A stretch of 7,848 nt of DNA from Actinomycetes bacterium. GTDB lineage: Bacteria > Actinomycetota > Thermoleophilia > BMS3ABIN01. The position numbers were made by a program, and so were the translations under genes. The stretch covers positions 1-7,848 of the forward strand of contig JAJYLK010000047.1 of assembly GCA_021787775.1 (NCBI GenBank), read 5' to 3'. Under the pieces are notes generated by a model that did no database searches, was not told the origin of the DNA, and saw only the letters and a list, made by a program, of their open reading frames with translations. This document shows, one piece after another, positions 6,859 to 7,848 of this stretch. How positions within the stretch are numbered: position 1 is the first letter of the stretch; every line of letters begins with the position of its first letter.

Positions 6859-7512
6859 CTAGCCGGTCACCTTCGCTGCTGTATCGATCAGCCAGCGGCT
6901 CCACGCGCCGGCGCCGTCTCCATCCTTGCAGGAAAGCTCGATGATGGGAGCGCGCGGGTTAAGCCTCCCGACAAGCTGTCTAAACTCGTCAAGATCGAAG
7001 TCGCAGTACGGGAGCAGATCGATCTTGTTGACCAGCACGGCGTCGACTTCACGGAACATCAGCGGATATTTGTGCGGTTTGTCGTCGCCCTCGGATACGC
7101 TGGCGATCATCACCCGCGCGGTCTCGCCCAGATCGAACTCGGCTGGGCAGACCAGATTGCCTACGTTCTCGATGATGATGAGGTCCAGTTCCTCCATCTC
7201 CAGATAGCTAAGCGCCGACGAGATCATCGCCGCCGTCAGATGACAGGAGCCGCCGGTGTTGATCTGCAGCGCGGTCACATCCAGCGCCTCGATCGCCAGC
7301 GAGTCGATCTCGGAAGCGATGTCTCCCTCAATCACCGCCAGCCGCAGCGGACCGGAGTTCTCGATCGCCTTGATGATGGTGCTCGTCTTGCCGGCCCCGG
7401 GTGAGGCCATCAGGTTTACCATGCAGACATCATGCTGTCCCAGCAGCTCACGGTTGCGGGTTGCCGCCGCAGCGTTTGTCTGGAGGATATTCTTCCTGAC
7501 TTCGATCTTCAT
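6859..7512 (-). CDS. hypB: Hydrogenase nickel-incorporation GTPase HypB
   Basis: 217 aa from ATG at 7512-7510, chosen because GGAGGT (7523-7518) precedes it and the protein then starts at the conserved MKIEVRKNIL. HypB is a SIMIBI GTPase that works with HypA to load Ni into the hydrogenase large subunit. Motifs: P-loop SPGAGKTS (res. 37-44), VIEGDIASEID (60-70), QINTGGSCHL (83-92), IIIENVGNLVCPAEFDLGE (112-130), NKID (162-165). The G-domain metal site is intact as Cys90, His91 and Cys122. The N-terminal CxxCGC-type high-affinity nickel motif and the His-rich stretch of some HypBs are both absent, so this is the minimal form that depends on HypA or another nickel donor. The start lies inside hypA (65-nt overlap), implying coupled translation. 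Confidence 0.97.
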   Translation of the reverse strand: MKIEVRKNILQTNAAAATRNRELLGQHDVCMVNLMASPGAGKTSTIIKAIENSGPLRLAVIEGDIASEIDSLAIEALDVTALQINTGGSCHLTAAMISSALSYLEMEELDLIIIENVGNLVCPAEFDLGETARVMIASVSEGDDKPHKYPLMFREVDAVLVNKIDLLPYCDFDLDEFRQLVGRLNPRAPIIELSCKDGDGAGAWSRWLIDTAAKVTG

Positions 7513-7848
7513 GAGGGACCTCCGTCGGTGTCGGCATCGGACCGGTCTCGACATCGATGCTGTCGATATACATCTCCTGTCCCTCGATAAGCTCGACCGC
7601 CGGCGAGCCACAACGGGGGCAGGAATAAAATATCTGCCGCGGACGGAATGACTCGCCGCACTGCGAGCAGCCCGCCTTTGCCTCCACTTTTTGGAACACG
7701 AGCCGGGCGCCTTCGGCTATCGTGCCCCGGGAAAGCTCGCTGAAATAAAACTCGATCGATTCGTCAACGAACGATGACAGTTCTCCCAGCACCACCGTCA
7801 CCTCGCCGACGTGGCTGGCGCCGGCCTTGATGGCCTCTGCCTGGACGA
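7448..7848 (-). CDS. hypA: Hydrogenase nickel-insertion metallochaperone HypA (5' end outside window)
   Basis: The frame enters from the right edge as VQAEAIKAGASHVGEV and ends at TGA 7450-7448; 132 residues are visible. Compared with typical HypA (~113-118 aa), about 17 N-terminal residues are missing, including the Ni-binding MHE. A GTG at 7801 is only an internal codon, since homology continues upstream of it. The core is clear: VTVVLGELSSFVDESIEFYFSEL, SRGTIAEGARLVF, then the zinc site CSQC and CPRC (AGCSQCGESF ... FYSCPRCGSPAVELIEGQEMYIDSIDVE). The family normally ends about here. This protein continues for ~32 residues rich in Pro, Glu and charged residues (TGPMPTPTEVPHEDRSQEEY ...), which overlap the first 65 nt of hypB in another frame. 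HypA delivers nickel with HypB, and the Zn site is structural. Confidence 0.95.
   Translation of the reverse strand, partial: VQAEAIKAGASHVGEVTVVLGELSSFVDESIEFYFSELSRGTIAEGARLVFQKVEAKAGCSQCGESFRPRQIFYSCPRCGSPAVELIEGQEMYIDSIDVETGPMPTPTEVPHEDRSQEEYPPDKRCGGNPQP
7518..7523 (-). promoter_or_regulatory. Shine-Dalgarno of hypB
   Basis: GGAGGT on the minus strand, 5 nt before the ATG at 7512. It decides the hypB start over the upstream in-frame start at 7611, whose extra 33 residues are Arg/Ser-rich and unlike HypB. It lies inside the hypA tail, so ribosomes finishing hypA must cross it. Confidence 0.8.

Noticed and set aside
6821..6904. N-terminal extension of HypF from ATG 6904
   Set aside because: Adds 28 residues without family similarity and overlaps hypB; its GGAG lies about 14 nt from the start codon.

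Overview
The window is a GC-rich (roughly 60% or a little more, by eye) bacterial segment. Every gene I can support lies on the minus strand, so the map reads from right to left. Codon use is strongly G/C-ending, and most open frames on the plus strand are shadows of the minus-strand genes. The organism cannot be fixed from this sequence. GC content, a HypB without a His-rich N-terminus, a KimA-type permease and the 'GGGACGTACGT' inverted repeat fit a high-GC anaerobe or facultative anaerobe, for example a deep actinobacterial or deltaproteobacterial-like lineage. That placement is inference.

Right and centre (about 1943-7848): an apparently complete [NiFe]-hydrogenase maturation operon in the order hypA (5' end off the window), hypB, hypF, hypC, hypD, hypE. 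The genes overlap or are a few bases apart, except for about 38 nt before hypF. HypF (carbamoyl transfer) and HypE (dehydration to thiocyanate on its C-terminal Cys) make the cyanide ligand. HypC and HypD carry the Fe and receive CN/CO. HypA and HypB insert nickel. All diagnostic catalytic residues that can be checked are present. No hydrogenase structural gene, maturation endopeptidase or operon promoter lies in the window.

Intergenic strip (1681-1942, 262 bp): directly after the hypE stop comes a 98-bp element with perfect 29-bp inverted arms around a 40-nt loop. Then, reading leftward, there is a near-consensus sigma70 promoter (TTGAAA-17-TACAAT), and about 8 nt past its expected start point a canonical intrinsic terminator (GC stem, 7-nt loop, U6). 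The promoter-then-terminator order is odd and suggests attenuation or a very short RNA ahead of the next gene.

Left (1-1680): the first 560 residues of an APC-superfamily permease very like the potassium importer KimA (YdaO), cut by the window edge before its C-terminal end.

I see no clearly undescribed multi-gene system. The best leads are the long inverted repeat, the promoter/terminator arrangement before the KimA-like gene, the HypA tail that overlaps hypB, and low-complexity linkers in HypD and HypE that coincide with palindromic DNA.
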